A DNA stretch of 64,000 bases from NORP23 sp050302475 (GTDB lineage: Bacteria > Pseudomonadota > Alphaproteobacteria > Rhodobacterales > Rhodobacteraceae): assembly GCA_050302475.1 (NCBI GenBank), contig JBNLBF010000010.1:33636-97635 (forward strand), written 5' to 3'. Below, in pieces: positions 33,683 through 41,749 of the stretch. The notes under the pieces were generated by a model, which worked only from the letters and a program-made list of their open reading frames with translations, was not told the DNA's origin and searched no databases. A program made the position numbers and the translations under genes. The stretch's first letter is position 1. The number at the start of each line of letters is the position of its first letter.

Positions 33683-34258
33683 TCATGATGTTGGGTCGGA
33701 CCGATTGTCCGCAAGGACCGAATAAAGCACATGATCCCGCCATTGCCCCGCGATCTGCAGATAGGCGCGCGCGGTCCCTTCCTCGATAAATCCGGATTTC
33801 ACCAGAAGCGCGCGCGAGGGCGCGTTTTCCGGCAATGTGCCTGCCTGAATACGGCTGACATCCAGCTTGGCGAAAGCGTATTTCACAACGGCTGGTAGGG
33901 CCTCGCCCATGTACCCTTGTCGCGCAAAAGGTTCACCCATCCAGTAGCCGACAGTGCAGGATCGCGACACGCCATGCTGAAAATTGTCGAGGTTGATCCC
34001 GCCAACCACCTGATTATCTTCTTTCCGGATCAGGAACAGGGGCAGACCGCGATTGTCGCGATAGGCGCGGCGGCCCCAATGGATTCTGTTCCGGAATCCC
34101 TTCAGCGACATATAGTCGTCGGTTCGCACCGGTTCCCACCGGGCGAGGAAATCTTCGGATTGATGGCGCAGGCGCAGCCATTGGTCGTAATCCTTCTGCT
34201 CCGGCATTCTCAGGATCAGTCGGTCGGTCCTGATCCGGGGGGAACGCAGGCGGAGCAT
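33683..34258 (-). CDS. RimJ/RimL-type GNAT acetyltransferase
   Basis: A 191-residue acetyltransferase: RIRTDRLILRMPEQKDYDQWL at the N-terminus, VGYWMGEPFARQGYMGEALPA (acetyl-CoA loop, RQGYMGEA), and AGTLPENAPSRALLVKSGF, both diagnostic of the RimJ/L class that acetylates ribosomal or other N-termini. It starts one base after the M16 protease stop, so it ends the ctaC-to-protease run. The target is unknown. Confidence 0.88.
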   Translation of the reverse strand: MLRLRSPRIRTDRLILRMPEQKDYDQWLRLRHQSEDFLARWEPVRTDDYMSLKGFRNRIHWGRRAYRDNRGLPLFLIRKEDNQVVGGINLDNFQHGVSRSCTVGYWMGEPFARQGYMGEALPAVVKYAFAKLDVSRIQAGTLPENAPSRALLVKSGFIEEGTARAYLQIAGQWRDHVLYSVLADNRSDPTS

Positions 34259-34259
34259 G

Positions 34260-35525
34260 TCAGGCAGCCAACCGCGCGCGCAGCGCGTCGAGGTCAGGAG
34301 CGGCAGTCACCGGACCATAAAGCGCCATCGCGGTCTTTGAGTTTGCGCACAGGCTGGCAGCGAAATCGCGGACCTTTTCGGTGGTCACATCGTCGATTTT
34401 GGCGATGGTTTCATCCAAAGTCGGGACCTTGCCCCAGATCGACAAGAGCCGCGCCTGCCGCTCCGCCCGGGCGGAGGGGTTTTCCAACCCCATCAGCAAC
34501 CCCGCCTTCATCTGCTGGCGAGCGCGGTCGATTTCAGCATCCGACATATCGTCAGCGGCGCGTTTAATCTCGTCAATCGTGACATTGGCGAGGTCGGCGA
34601 TCTGGTCACCGCCGGTGCCCGCATAAATGGTCAGCATTCCGGTATCTTCATGCGCCCCGGCCTGCGCAAAGATCGTATAGCACAGCCCGCGTTTTTCGCG
34701 TGCTTCCTGAAACAGGCGCGAGGACATGCCGCCGCCCAGCGCGGTCGAGAAAATCTGACTGACATAGATGTTCGGGTCGCGCCAGCTTGGCGCTTCAAAC
34801 GCCAAGGTGAAATGGGCCTGTTCCAGATCCTTCACCTCGCGCCGCTCGCCACCGGCAAAATTGGCGGCGGGCGCGGCGGGCGGATTGCGGGGCGTCAGGT
34901 GGCCGAATTGTTTTTCGGCTTCGCGCACGATCCGGTCATGGTCGATACCACCCGCCGCGGACAGGATCATCTGTTCGGGGCCGTAATGGCTGTCGACAAA
35001 ACCGGACAGGTCAGTGCGGGCGAACGCACGGACACGTTCAGCGGGGCCAAGGATCGGACGGCCCATCGGTTGATCCGGGAAAGCGGTTTCCTGCAGCCAG
35101 TCGAAGATGATGTCGTCAGGCGTATCGAAGCTTTGGCCGATTTCGGACAGGATCACGCCACGCTCAACTTCGATCTCGCGCGGGTCAAAGGTCGGGTGGG
35201 TGAGGATGTCGGAAATCACATCGAGCGCGAGCGGCACATCTTCGGCCAGAACCCTTGCGTAGTAAGCCGTGTTTTCCCGACTGGTATAGGCATTGATATA
35301 GCCGCCAACATTTTCGATGGCTTCGGCGATATCCAGCGAGGACCGCGTCTCCGTCCCCTTAAATGCCATATGTTCGAGAAAATGCGCGATGCCGTTTTGC
35401 TCCACCCGTTCGTGGCGAGCACCCGCATCCACCCAGACGCCGAGCGTGGCAGAGCGCAAGGATGGCATATTTTCAGTGACGATCCGGAACCCGTTCGTCA
35501 GCGTGTGGGTCTGCACGCGGCTCAT
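34260..35525 (-). CDS. M16-family zinc peptidase (processing-peptidase-like)
   Basis: A 421-residue insulinase-family peptidase with the inverted zinc motif HFLEH (His48, Glu51, His52) in GIAHFLEHMAFKGTETR and the distal Glu in REIEVERGVILSEIG. The C-terminal half is the inactive-domain type with GGGMSSRLFQEAREKRGLCY. It is a bacterial relative of the mitochondrial processing peptidase beta subunit, acting in the cytosol on peptides. It overlaps the thrC stop by 4 bases (ATGA), a gene order widespread in Rhodobacteraceae. Confidence 0.93.
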   Translation of the reverse strand: MSRVQTHTLTNGFRIVTENMPSLRSATLGVWVDAGARHERVEQNGIAHFLEHMAFKGTETRSSLDIAEAIENVGGYINAYTSRENTAYYARVLAEDVPLALDVISDILTHPTFDPREIEVERGVILSEIGQSFDTPDDIIFDWLQETAFPDQPMGRPILGPAERVRAFARTDLSGFVDSHYGPEQMILSAAGGIDHDRIVREAEKQFGHLTPRNPPAAPAANFAGGERREVKDLEQAHFTLAFEAPSWRDPNIYVSQIFSTALGGGMSSRLFQEAREKRGLCYTIFAQAGAHEDTGMLTIYAGTGGDQIADLANVTIDEIKRAADDMSDAEIDRARQQMKAGLLMGLENPSARAERQARLLSIWGKVPTLDETIAKIDDVTTEKVRDFAASLCANSKTAMALYGPVTAAPDLDALRARLAA

Positions 35526-36913
35526 GACAGCCGCTCGCGGATCAGGATTTCGATGGCGGACAGGTCGTTGGCGACACGGGTGATGCGTTCCGGGCGGTCA
35601 AAAAGGTCGGCCATATGGGGCGGCAGCGCCGGATGTTGGCCGGTGGCCTTTTCAACCGCATCGGGGAATTTGGCGGCGTGGGCGGTGGCCAGCGTCACCA
35701 TCGGCACCGCAAGGTCGCCCCGCTGTTCACCAGCGACTTTCAGGCCAACGGCGGTGTGGGGGCAGACAACCTGTCCGGTTGTTTGCGCGGTGCGGGTGAT
35801 GGTCGCCGCGGTTTCTTCTTCGCTTGCCCGTCCGGAATCAAATTCCTCTCGCAGGCGACCCAGCGCCCCTTGTGACAGAGTGAACGCGCCTTTGTCTTTG
35901 AGGTCGTCCATCAGCTGCGTCACAGCATCGCCTTCGCGATCATAGACATCGAACAGCAGGCGCTCGAAATTGGAGGAGACCTGAATATCCATCGACGGGC
36001 TGATCGACGGGTTCACGCCGGTTTTGGTGTGATCACCCGACGCAAGCGTGCGGTGCAGAATGTCGTTCTGGTTTGTCGCAATCACCAGCCGGTCAACCGG
36101 CAGGCCCATGCGTTTGGCAACATAACCTGCAAAAATATCGCCGAAATTGCCCGTCGGCACGGTGAAGGAAATCTTGCGATGCGGCGCGCCCAGTGACACG
36201 GCAGAGGTGAAATAATACACTACCTGCGCCAGCACCCTACCCCAGTTGATCGAATTCACACCGGCGAGTTTGACTTCGTCACGGAAGGTGAAATCATTAA
36301 ACATATCTTTCAATCGGGCCTGACAATTGTCGAAATCACCGTCCACTGCCAGCGCATGGATGTTGCTTTCGGACGGGGTTGTCATCTGACGGCGCTGAAC
36401 CTCGGACACGCGGCCGTGCGGGTACATGATGAAGACATTAACGTTGTCGAGGCCTTTGAACGCCTCGATCGCCGCTGACCCCGTGTCACCCGAGGTCGCG
36501 CCAACAATCGTGATGCTTTCGCCGCGCCGTTTCAATGCAGCTTCGAACATCTGCCCGATCAACTGCATGGCGACGTCTTTAAATGCCAGCGTCGGGCCGT
36601 GATGGAGTTCCAGCAGGAAATCATTCGACCCCATTTGCACAATAGGGCAGCGCGCTTTGTGGTGGAAACTGGCATAGGCGCGGTCAATGATCGCACGGAA
36701 TTCGGCGTCGCTGAACGTATCGCCGATGAAAGGTTTCATGACGCGAAAGGCGGTTTCCTCGTAGCTCAGCCCCGCCAGCGCGGCGATATCATCCTCTGAC
36801 ATTTGCGGCCAGCTTTCAGGCACATACAGCCCTCCGTCGCGCGCCAACCCTGTCAGCATCGCCTCTTCAAAGCTTAGAACGGGCGCCTGCCCACGGGTCG
36901 AGATATAGCGCAT
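35522..36913 (-). CDS. thrC: Threonine synthase
   Basis: A 463-residue PLP enzyme converting O-phosphohomoserine to threonine. Start MRYISTRG is the usual family N-terminus; an in-frame GTG six codons upstream that overlaps the surf1 stop is less likely, and GGAAAG stands before the ATG. Visible: LLELHHGPTLAFKDVAMQL with the PLP lysine (Lys112), GATSGDTGSAAIEAF, FTVPTGNFGDIFAGY and the large C-terminal domain. The gene overlaps the M16 peptidase at its end. Confidence 0.95.
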   Translation of the reverse strand: MRYISTRGQAPVLSFEEAMLTGLARDGGLYVPESWPQMSEDDIAALAGLSYEETAFRVMKPFIGDTFSDAEFRAIIDRAYASFHHKARCPIVQMGSNDFLLELHHGPTLAFKDVAMQLIGQMFEAALKRRGESITIVGATSGDTGSAAIEAFKGLDNVNVFIMYPHGRVSEVQRRQMTTPSESNIHALAVDGDFDNCQARLKDMFNDFTFRDEVKLAGVNSINWGRVLAQVVYYFTSAVSLGAPHRKISFTVPTGNFGDIFAGYVAKRMGLPVDRLVIATNQNDILHRTLASGDHTKTGVNPSISPSMDIQVSSNFERLLFDVYDREGDAVTQLMDDLKDKGAFTLSQGALGRLREEFDSGRASEEETAATITRTAQTTGQVVCPHTAVGLKVAGEQRGDLAVPMVTLATAHAAKFPDAVEKATGQHPALPPHMADLFDRPERITRVANDLSAIEILIRERLS

Positions 36914-36927
36914 AAAGACTTTCCGAT

Positions 36928-37593
36928 TCACTCAGGTCGGCGTTTGATACGCCAAAGATACAGCCCTGTCATCCCGATCCAGATAATCGCGAACCCAAAC
37001 CATGTGAATACATATTCCAGATGCCGGTTGGAGATGTGAATCGAGACTTCGGACGGGGTGATCCCGTTGAGGTTATCCGCGTCGGTCAACACCACAAGGA
37101 TCGGGTCCGTGCCGAGCGTTTCGGCCATGCGATCCACGTCACGGGCATACCATTCCTGCGTGTCAAAATCCGGCTCGGGTGTGTAGCCATCCACCTCGTC
37201 CGGCCAGATCAGGTAACCGGTGCCGGTGAGCTGCCCCGTCGGAGTCGCAATCATTTGCCCGCCTTCGGGTACGAAGCCCAGTTCCGCCATGACCGTGCGG
37301 CTATCATTCAGTTGCAGCGGCACAATCACGCGATGACCGGGACGTCCCTGCGAGGTCAGGACATAGGCGACCCCCTCTCCGATCGTGCCGGTGATCGTGA
37401 CGTTCAGATACTCGTCTTCCGCTTCCGTCGGATTGTCTGGTAGCGTGACAGGCTCTGCTGCCATCCGCTGGTCAATCTCGGCCAAAATCCCCTGTTTCCA
37501 TTCCAGCCGCTGCAATTGCCATGTGCCAAGCGATACAAACAGTATCGCGCCCAGCACACCAAACAGGAGGGGTATGATCATGCTTCGGGTCAT
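36928..37593 (-). CDS. surf1: SURF1-family cytochrome oxidase assembly protein
   Basis: A 221-residue protein with the SURF1 layout: an N-terminal helix (IIPLLFGVLGAILFVSLGTWQLQRLEWK), an extracytoplasmic domain (VYVLTSQGRPGHRVIVPLQL, MAELGFVPEGG, SNRHLEYVFTWFG) and a C-terminal helix (IIWIGMTGLYLWRI). In the cta operon it aids heme a insertion into oxidase subunit I. The ATG at 37593 overlaps the preceding stop as ATGA, which fixes the start over a codon five residues upstream. Confidence 0.92.
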   Translation of the reverse strand: MTRSMIIPLLFGVLGAILFVSLGTWQLQRLEWKQGILAEIDQRMAAEPVTLPDNPTEAEDEYLNVTITGTIGEGVAYVLTSQGRPGHRVIVPLQLNDSRTVMAELGFVPEGGQMIATPTGQLTGTGYLIWPDEVDGYTPEPDFDTQEWYARDVDRMAETLGTDPILVVLTDADNLNGITPSEVSIHISNRHLEYVFTWFGFAIIWIGMTGLYLWRIKRRPE

Positions 37594-38048
37594 AATAAAT
37601 CCAGACAATCCTGATCCGCCGGAAAGCCCACAATCGCATAGAGAGCGGTAAAATCCTGTGTTGCCATGATACGGTCGGTCACGTCGTCAATGGGGCGATT
37701 AATAATCCACCACAACTCGTCATCCTCGCCAAATTGCTGGCGATGGCGTTTGATCGCTGCCAGCAGGGTGTCGCGGAATGTCTGGAAACTCATGTCCAGC
37801 TTGGCCCACTGCACCACCACATTGGCCGGAAAGGCCAGCCACAGGCCCAACCATGTGGTTGGTAAGTCTCGTGAAAGCGTGATGCTGTTGATCTTCACCA
37901 ATTCTCCGGCGGGGGTCAGGAAAACGGCATCGGCATTTCGCGTCAGGGTTTTGGACACCGGCGCGTTGATCCGGCTGAAGGCGCGCGGCGAAACAGGGAA
38001 AACCTGGCCCTTTTTCGGATCAACCAACAGATATATTGCGCTTGCCAT
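37590..38048 (-). CDS. Hypothetical protein between ctaE and surf1
   Basis: A 152-residue soluble protein that I do not recognise. It begins MASAIYLLVDPKKGQVFPVS and contains LPTTWLGLWLAFPANVVVQWAKLDMSFQTFRD and DELWWIINRPIDDVTD, aromatic-rich but without a clear membrane helix or a CxxC motif. In many relatives the position between oxidase subunit III and SURF1 is taken by a DUF983 protein with cysteine motifs, and this is not one. It is coupled to surf1 by a 4-base overlap, so a link to oxidase assembly is possible but unproven. Confidence 0.7.
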   Translation of the reverse strand: MASAIYLLVDPKKGQVFPVSPRAFSRINAPVSKTLTRNADAVFLTPAGELVKINSITLSRDLPTTWLGLWLAFPANVVVQWAKLDMSFQTFRDTLLAAIKRHRQQFGEDDELWWIINRPIDDVTDRIMATQDFTALYAIVGFPADQDCLDLL

Positions 38049-38070
38049 TCAACGGCTCCGGAAACGGGAA

Positions 38071-38094
38071 GCGCGAGCCCCTTGGGACTCGCGC
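38071..38094 (-). terminator. Terminator-like hairpin downstream of ctaE
   Basis: Stem GCGCGAG / CTCGCGC, extendable by inner C-G pairs, in the 82-base gap after ctaE. Read on the minus strand it is followed by CTTCCCGTTT, a poor U-tract. Partial termination or message protection is likely, which would make ctaE expression higher than that of surf1. Confidence 0.55.
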
Positions 38095-38130
38095 CAAACT
38101 TTGCAGACGGACCTGTGTCTGCCTTAAGCC

Positions 38131-38922
38131 TCAGCCACCCCAGATATAGACAGCGGCGAACAGGAACAGCCAGACAACGTCCACGAAGTGCCAGTACCAG
38201 GCCGCAGCTTCGAACCCAACGTGGGATTCAGGGGTGAAGTGACCTTTCAGCGCACGGATCAGGCAGACGGCCAGGAAGATCGTCCCGATGACAACGTGGA
38301 AGCCGTGGAAGCCGGTCGCCATAAAGAAGTTCGCGCCATAGATGTTTCCGCTAAAGCCAAATTCGGCGTGGCTGTATTCGTAAATCTGGAAGACGGTGAA
38401 CAATGCGCCGAGAATGATGGCGAGCGTCAGACCCTGCACCAGACCTTTGCGGTCATTATCATGCGCGATCGCGTGGTGCGCCCAGGTCGCCGCAGCACCT
38501 GAACATAGCAGGATCAGGGTGTTGATCAGCGGCAGATGCCACGGATCGAACGTATGGATCCCTTCGGGCGGCCATGCCCCGTCCATCGGGTAAAGTGCAT
38601 GTTTGAAGAAGGACCAGAACCATGCGACGAAGAAGAAAACCTCCGACGTGATGAACATGATGACGGCATAACGCAGGCCGATTTTCACGACCGGTGTGTG
38701 ATCGCCGGCATGGGATTCGTCAACGACGTCCGACCACCAAGCGTACATTGTATATAGCACCCCGGCGAGACCGATCAGGAACACCCACGGCTGGTTGCTT
38801 TGCAACTGCGGGGAAATCCACAGGACAGCACCTGTCAGCATGACGAAGGCGCTAAGCGCACCCATCAGCGGCCACGGGCTGGGCGTCAGGATGTGATAAT
38901 CATGGTTTTTTTCATGTGCCAT
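38131..38922 (-). CDS. ctaE: Cytochrome c oxidase subunit III
   Basis: A 263-residue seven-helix subunit III of the aa3 oxidase. It starts MAHEKNHDYHILTPSPWPLMGAL and has WWSDVVDESHAGDHTPVV, then FFFVAWFWSFFKHALYP, the conserved Glu-containing helix, and the final HFVDVVWLFLFAAVYIWG. It belongs to the run ctaC-ctaB-small gene-ctaG-ctaE. Subunit I is not in this window, as in relatives where ctaD lies elsewhere. Confidence 0.96.
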   Translation of the reverse strand: MAHEKNHDYHILTPSPWPLMGALSAFVMLTGAVLWISPQLQSNQPWVFLIGLAGVLYTMYAWWSDVVDESHAGDHTPVVKIGLRYAVIMFITSEVFFFVAWFWSFFKHALYPMDGAWPPEGIHTFDPWHLPLINTLILLCSGAAATWAHHAIAHDNDRKGLVQGLTLAIILGALFTVFQIYEYSHAEFGFSGNIYGANFFMATGFHGFHVVIGTIFLAVCLIRALKGHFTPESHVGFEAAAWYWHFVDVVWLFLFAAVYIWGG

Positions 38923-38953
38923 ATAGTCAGGTCCTTTATTTTGACACTTGGCG

Positions 38954-39541
38954 CTAGTTTAGCGCGGTTTCGGGTGTTTCGTCCAGCGCGGCGGGACTTA
39001 CATAATCCTCCGGCAGGTCGATTTCGAAAAAGGTGTAAGATAGCGTGATCGAGTTGATATGACGGCCATCAAGATCATCCACGATTGACGGATCAACATA
39101 GAATGTCACCGGCATCAATGCCGTTTCACCAGGCTCCAGTACCTGCTCGGTAAAGCAGAAACAGTCGATCTTGGTGAAGAACTCGCCAGCGGTGAAGGGG
39201 GCAACGTTATAGCCCGCCTGTCCAGCGATTGGATGATCGGTCGGATTGTGGGCCTCGTAAAAGGCGAGGCCTACCTCGCCAATACGAATGTCCATCTTGT
39301 GCTCAACCGGCTTGAAGGTCCACGGCATACCCCGTTCCAGCGAGGCATCAAACCGTATGGTGATGGTTTGATCCAGCACCTCGACATCGGTTGTATCCTC
39401 GGCAACGGCGGTGGTGCCGCCATACCCGGTCACAGCACAGAAAATATTGTAGAGCGGCACCGAAAAAATCGCCAAAGAGCCCATAACAGTTACCAGCGTT
39501 ACCAACCGGATCACGATGCGGGAATTGCTTTTCTCACTCAT
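38954..39541 (-). CDS. ctaG: Copper chaperone for oxidase CtaG (Cox11)
   Basis: A 195-residue membrane-anchored Cox11 protein that delivers copper to the CuB site of subunit I. N-terminal helix (VIRLVTLVTVMGSLAIFSVPLYNIFCAVTGYGG, in two parts), then the periplasmic domain with the copper motif KIDCFCFTEQ (CxC plus another Cys in the anchor) and PVTFYVDPSI. The ATG overlaps the small upstream gene as ATGA. Length is usual. Confidence 0.95.
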   Translation of the reverse strand: MSEKSNSRIVIRLVTLVTVMGSLAIFSVPLYNIFCAVTGYGGTTAVAEDTTDVEVLDQTITIRFDASLERGMPWTFKPVEHKMDIRIGEVGLAFYEAHNPTDHPIAGQAGYNVAPFTAGEFFTKIDCFCFTEQVLEPGETALMPVTFYVDPSIVDDLDGRHINSITLSYTFFEIDLPEDYVSPAALDETPETALN

Positions 39542-39699
39542 TCACTAGCCTCCTCGGCAACGGGTTGCTGTTGACCACCGATTTTCACAACGGCGACGGC
39601 GATGGACAGGACCACAAACAGGCCCAGCAGGATACCGACAGCGGCATTCCGGCCCAGACGGCGCTTGTGCAATTCGTGGGTTTTGGTCAGCTCCGCCAT
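39538..39699 (-). CDS. Small single-helix protein (CoxF-like) in the cta operon
   Basis: A 53-residue protein: MAELTKTHELHKRRLGRNAA, then a single hydrophobic helix (about residues 20-40, VGILLGLFVVLSIAVAVVKI), then a short hydrophilic tail ending VAEEASE. The basic RR patch before the helix and the ending VKI-G match the small CoxF-type proteins often found between ctaB and ctaG in alphaproteobacteria. Its ATG shares a base with the ctaB stop (TGATG), and its stop overlaps ctaG (ATGA). It is probably a part of the oxidase assembly set; exact role unknown. Confidence 0.8.
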   Translation of the reverse strand: MAELTKTHELHKRRLGRNAAVGILLGLFVVLSIAVAVVKIGGQQQPVAEEASE

Positions 39700-40649
39700 C
39701 AGAACCACACCGGCCAGTTGGCGAGGGTCAGGCCCCCGGCTTTCAGCGCGGCCTCGGCCAGAAGGGCGGTGAAGTGCAGGAACAGATAGAGGATGGAGAA
39801 CAGGAAGAATTTCTTCTCTGCCTTGTAGCCATCCGCGTCCGCGACCGCGTCATCTCGTTTCCACAATCGGTAAGCCCCCGACAGCAGCACCGCGTTCAGA
39901 CCCAATGACAACAGCAGATACACCGGTCCACCAATCTGGGTGAAAGCCGGAGCCAGCGCAATCGGTGCCAACACCAGCGCATAGCCCAGAATATGGTTGC
40001 GTGTGACCCGCGTGCCTTTGGTCACCGGCAGCATCGGGACATGGGCAGCGGTGTAATCTTCGTTCCGGAACAGCGCCAGAGCCCAGAAATGCGGCGGAGT
40101 CCAAGCGAAGATCAGGGCAAACATCAGAATGCTTTCCACGCTGATGCCACCCGTGGCAACGGCCCAGCCGATCATCGGCGGGAAAGCCCCGGCAGCGCCA
40201 CCAATCACGATGTTCTGCGGGGTCGAGCGTTTCAGCCACATCGAATAGATGACGACATAGAAAAAGATCGTGAAGGCCAGCAGACCGGCGGACAGGATGT
40301 TCCCGAACAGGCCCAGCATGATGACCGCGGCAACCGACAGAGAGACCCCGATTGCCAATGCCTCGTCCCGGGTCACGCGACCTGACGGGATCGGGCGTTT
40401 CACGGTCCGGCCCATGACGGCGTCAATATCTGCGTCCCACCACATGTTCAGCGCACCTGACGCACCTGCACCGACGGCGATACACAGGATCGTAGCCAGC
40501 GCGATCACCGGATGAATGCCACCGGGTGCGGTCAACATGCCTACAGCGGCGGTGAAGATCACCAGACGCATCACACGGGGCTTTAACAGTTCGAAATAAT
40601 CTCCGAACTGGGCCTCGTATTCCTTCGGGCTGTAGGTTGCGTCAGTCAT
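39699..40649 (-). CDS. ctaB: Protoheme IX farnesyltransferase (heme O synthase)
   Basis: A 316-residue UbiA-family prenyltransferase with about nine helices that makes heme O from heme B. Key loop: GALNMWWDADIDAVMGRTVKRPIPSG, containing the NxxxDxxxD-type motif; a second motif is around FIFAWTPPHFWALALFRNEDY, typical for CtaB. It precedes the CoxF-like gene with a shared base. The gap to ctaC is 28 bases, with TCAGGAGG-like sequence before its ATG. Confidence 0.95.
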   Translation of the reverse strand: MTDATYSPKEYEAQFGDYFELLKPRVMRLVIFTAAVGMLTAPGGIHPVIALATILCIAVGAGASGALNMWWDADIDAVMGRTVKRPIPSGRVTRDEALAIGVSLSVAAVIMLGLFGNILSAGLLAFTIFFYVVIYSMWLKRSTPQNIVIGGAAGAFPPMIGWAVATGGISVESILMFALIFAWTPPHFWALALFRNEDYTAAHVPMLPVTKGTRVTRNHILGYALVLAPIALAPAFTQIGGPVYLLLSLGLNAVLLSGAYRLWKRDDAVADADGYKAEKKFFLFSILYLFLHFTALLAEAALKAGGLTLANWPVWF

Positions 40650-40677
40650 GTTTTTCCTGCGTCAGGAGGTCCGCCGA

Positions 40678-41580
40678 TTACTCAGCGGACGCCACCGTTA
40701 CGTCGGAGCCGAGATACGCATATTCTGCGATCGCACCGGTCAGCCACGCATCGTAATCAGCCTGCGAAACGACCTTTACGGTGATTGGCATATAGGCGTG
40801 ATCCTTGCCGCACAGCTCGGAACACTGGCCGAAATAGACGCCTTCAACGTCCGCCTGGAACCAGGTTTCGGCCAGACGGTTGGGAACCGCGTCAAGCTTC
40901 ACACCAAAGGCCGGGATGGTCCAGCTGTGGATCACGTCAGCACCGGTAATCTGCAGACGCACAACCGCACCAACAGGAACGACAACTGCGGCGTCTGTGG
41001 CCAGCAGCCATTCATCTTCGGCGTAACCATATTCAGCCAGAAGCGCGCGGGTCTCGTCCGTCAGAACAAACGGTTTGTCACCGGAGTAATTGACGGGGTG
41101 GCCGATCATGTAGCTGTCAAAGGCGAATTCCTGTTCGACATATTCATAGGTCCAGTACCACTGGTTGCCTGTCACCTTGATCGTCAGGTCGGAATCCGGA
41201 ACTTCAAGCTGTTTGAACAGCGTCGGGAGAGAGAAGGACCCAATCACGATCAGGATGATGATGGGAACGACGGTCCACAAGACCTCGATCACCGAATTAT
41301 GAGTGAAGCGCGCCGGTTCCGGGTTGGCACGTCTGTTAAAGCGGATGATCACCCAAAGCAGCAGCCCCAACACCAGCAGACAGATCGCGCTGATGACATA
41401 AAGGATCATCGAGTCCAACCAGTGGATATCATTGGCCACGCTGGTTACAGCGGGCTGAAATCCCATCAGGTCCGGCTTGGGTTTCCCAATAGTTTCAAGC
41501 CCTTGCAGGTTATCTTGCGCCATGGCGACACCGGACATGCCCATCGCCGCAAAAAAAGTGAAAAACTTGCCAATCCGCAT
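40678..41580 (-). CDS. ctaC: Cytochrome c oxidase subunit II
   Basis: A 300-residue CuA-bearing subunit. Signal MRIGKFFTFFAAMGMSGVAMA, two helices (ISAICLLVLGLLLWVIIRF and LWTVVPIIILIVIGSFSL), then a cupredoxin domain with the CuA ligands in QCSELCGKDHAYM (Cys253, Cys257, His261, Met264) and an earlier His in VIHSWTIPAF. AAGAGGAAATAAC precedes its ATG. It starts the long minus-strand oxidase operon, and the 169-base gap to tldD must carry its promoter. Confidence 0.96.
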   Translation of the reverse strand: MRIGKFFTFFAAMGMSGVAMAQDNLQGLETIGKPKPDLMGFQPAVTSVANDIHWLDSMILYVISAICLLVLGLLLWVIIRFNRRANPEPARFTHNSVIEVLWTVVPIIILIVIGSFSLPTLFKQLEVPDSDLTIKVTGNQWYWTYEYVEQEFAFDSYMIGHPVNYSGDKPFVLTDETRALLAEYGYAEDEWLLATDAAVVVPVGAVVRLQITGADVIHSWTIPAFGVKLDAVPNRLAETWFQADVEGVYFGQCSELCGKDHAYMPITVKVVSQADYDAWLTGAIAEYAYLGSDVTVASAE

Positions 41581-41709
41581 TGTTATTTCCTCTTGTTCGG
41601 GCCTCTCCCGCCCCTATCCGGAAACGGCGCTGGTCAGTCGCGCAGAATCCTTTATTGTTTCCACGCCGACAACAACCATATTAGAACGATAATAACAAGT
41701 CAGACCTTT

Positions 41710-41729
41710 GCGGCATAAGGCCGCTTTTT
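41710..41729 (+). terminator. Short terminator-like hairpin in the tldD leader
   Basis: Stem GCGGC / GCCGC, loop ATAAG, followed by five T. It lies 20 bases before the tldD start, pointing in its direction. It could be an attenuator or, read from the other side, part of the ctaC upstream region. The 5-bp stem makes it a weak call. Confidence 0.4.
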
Positions 41730-41749
41730 GACAGAATTGAACGGATAAT

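Noticed and set aside
34650..35945. A 431-codon plus-strand open frame across the M16 peptidase and thrC
   Set aside because: It spans two well-identified genes on the other strand and has no recognisable motif.
41728..41733. TTGACA as a -35 box for tldD
   Set aside because: The only TATAAT-like sequence behind it is 12 bases away, too close for a standard promoter.
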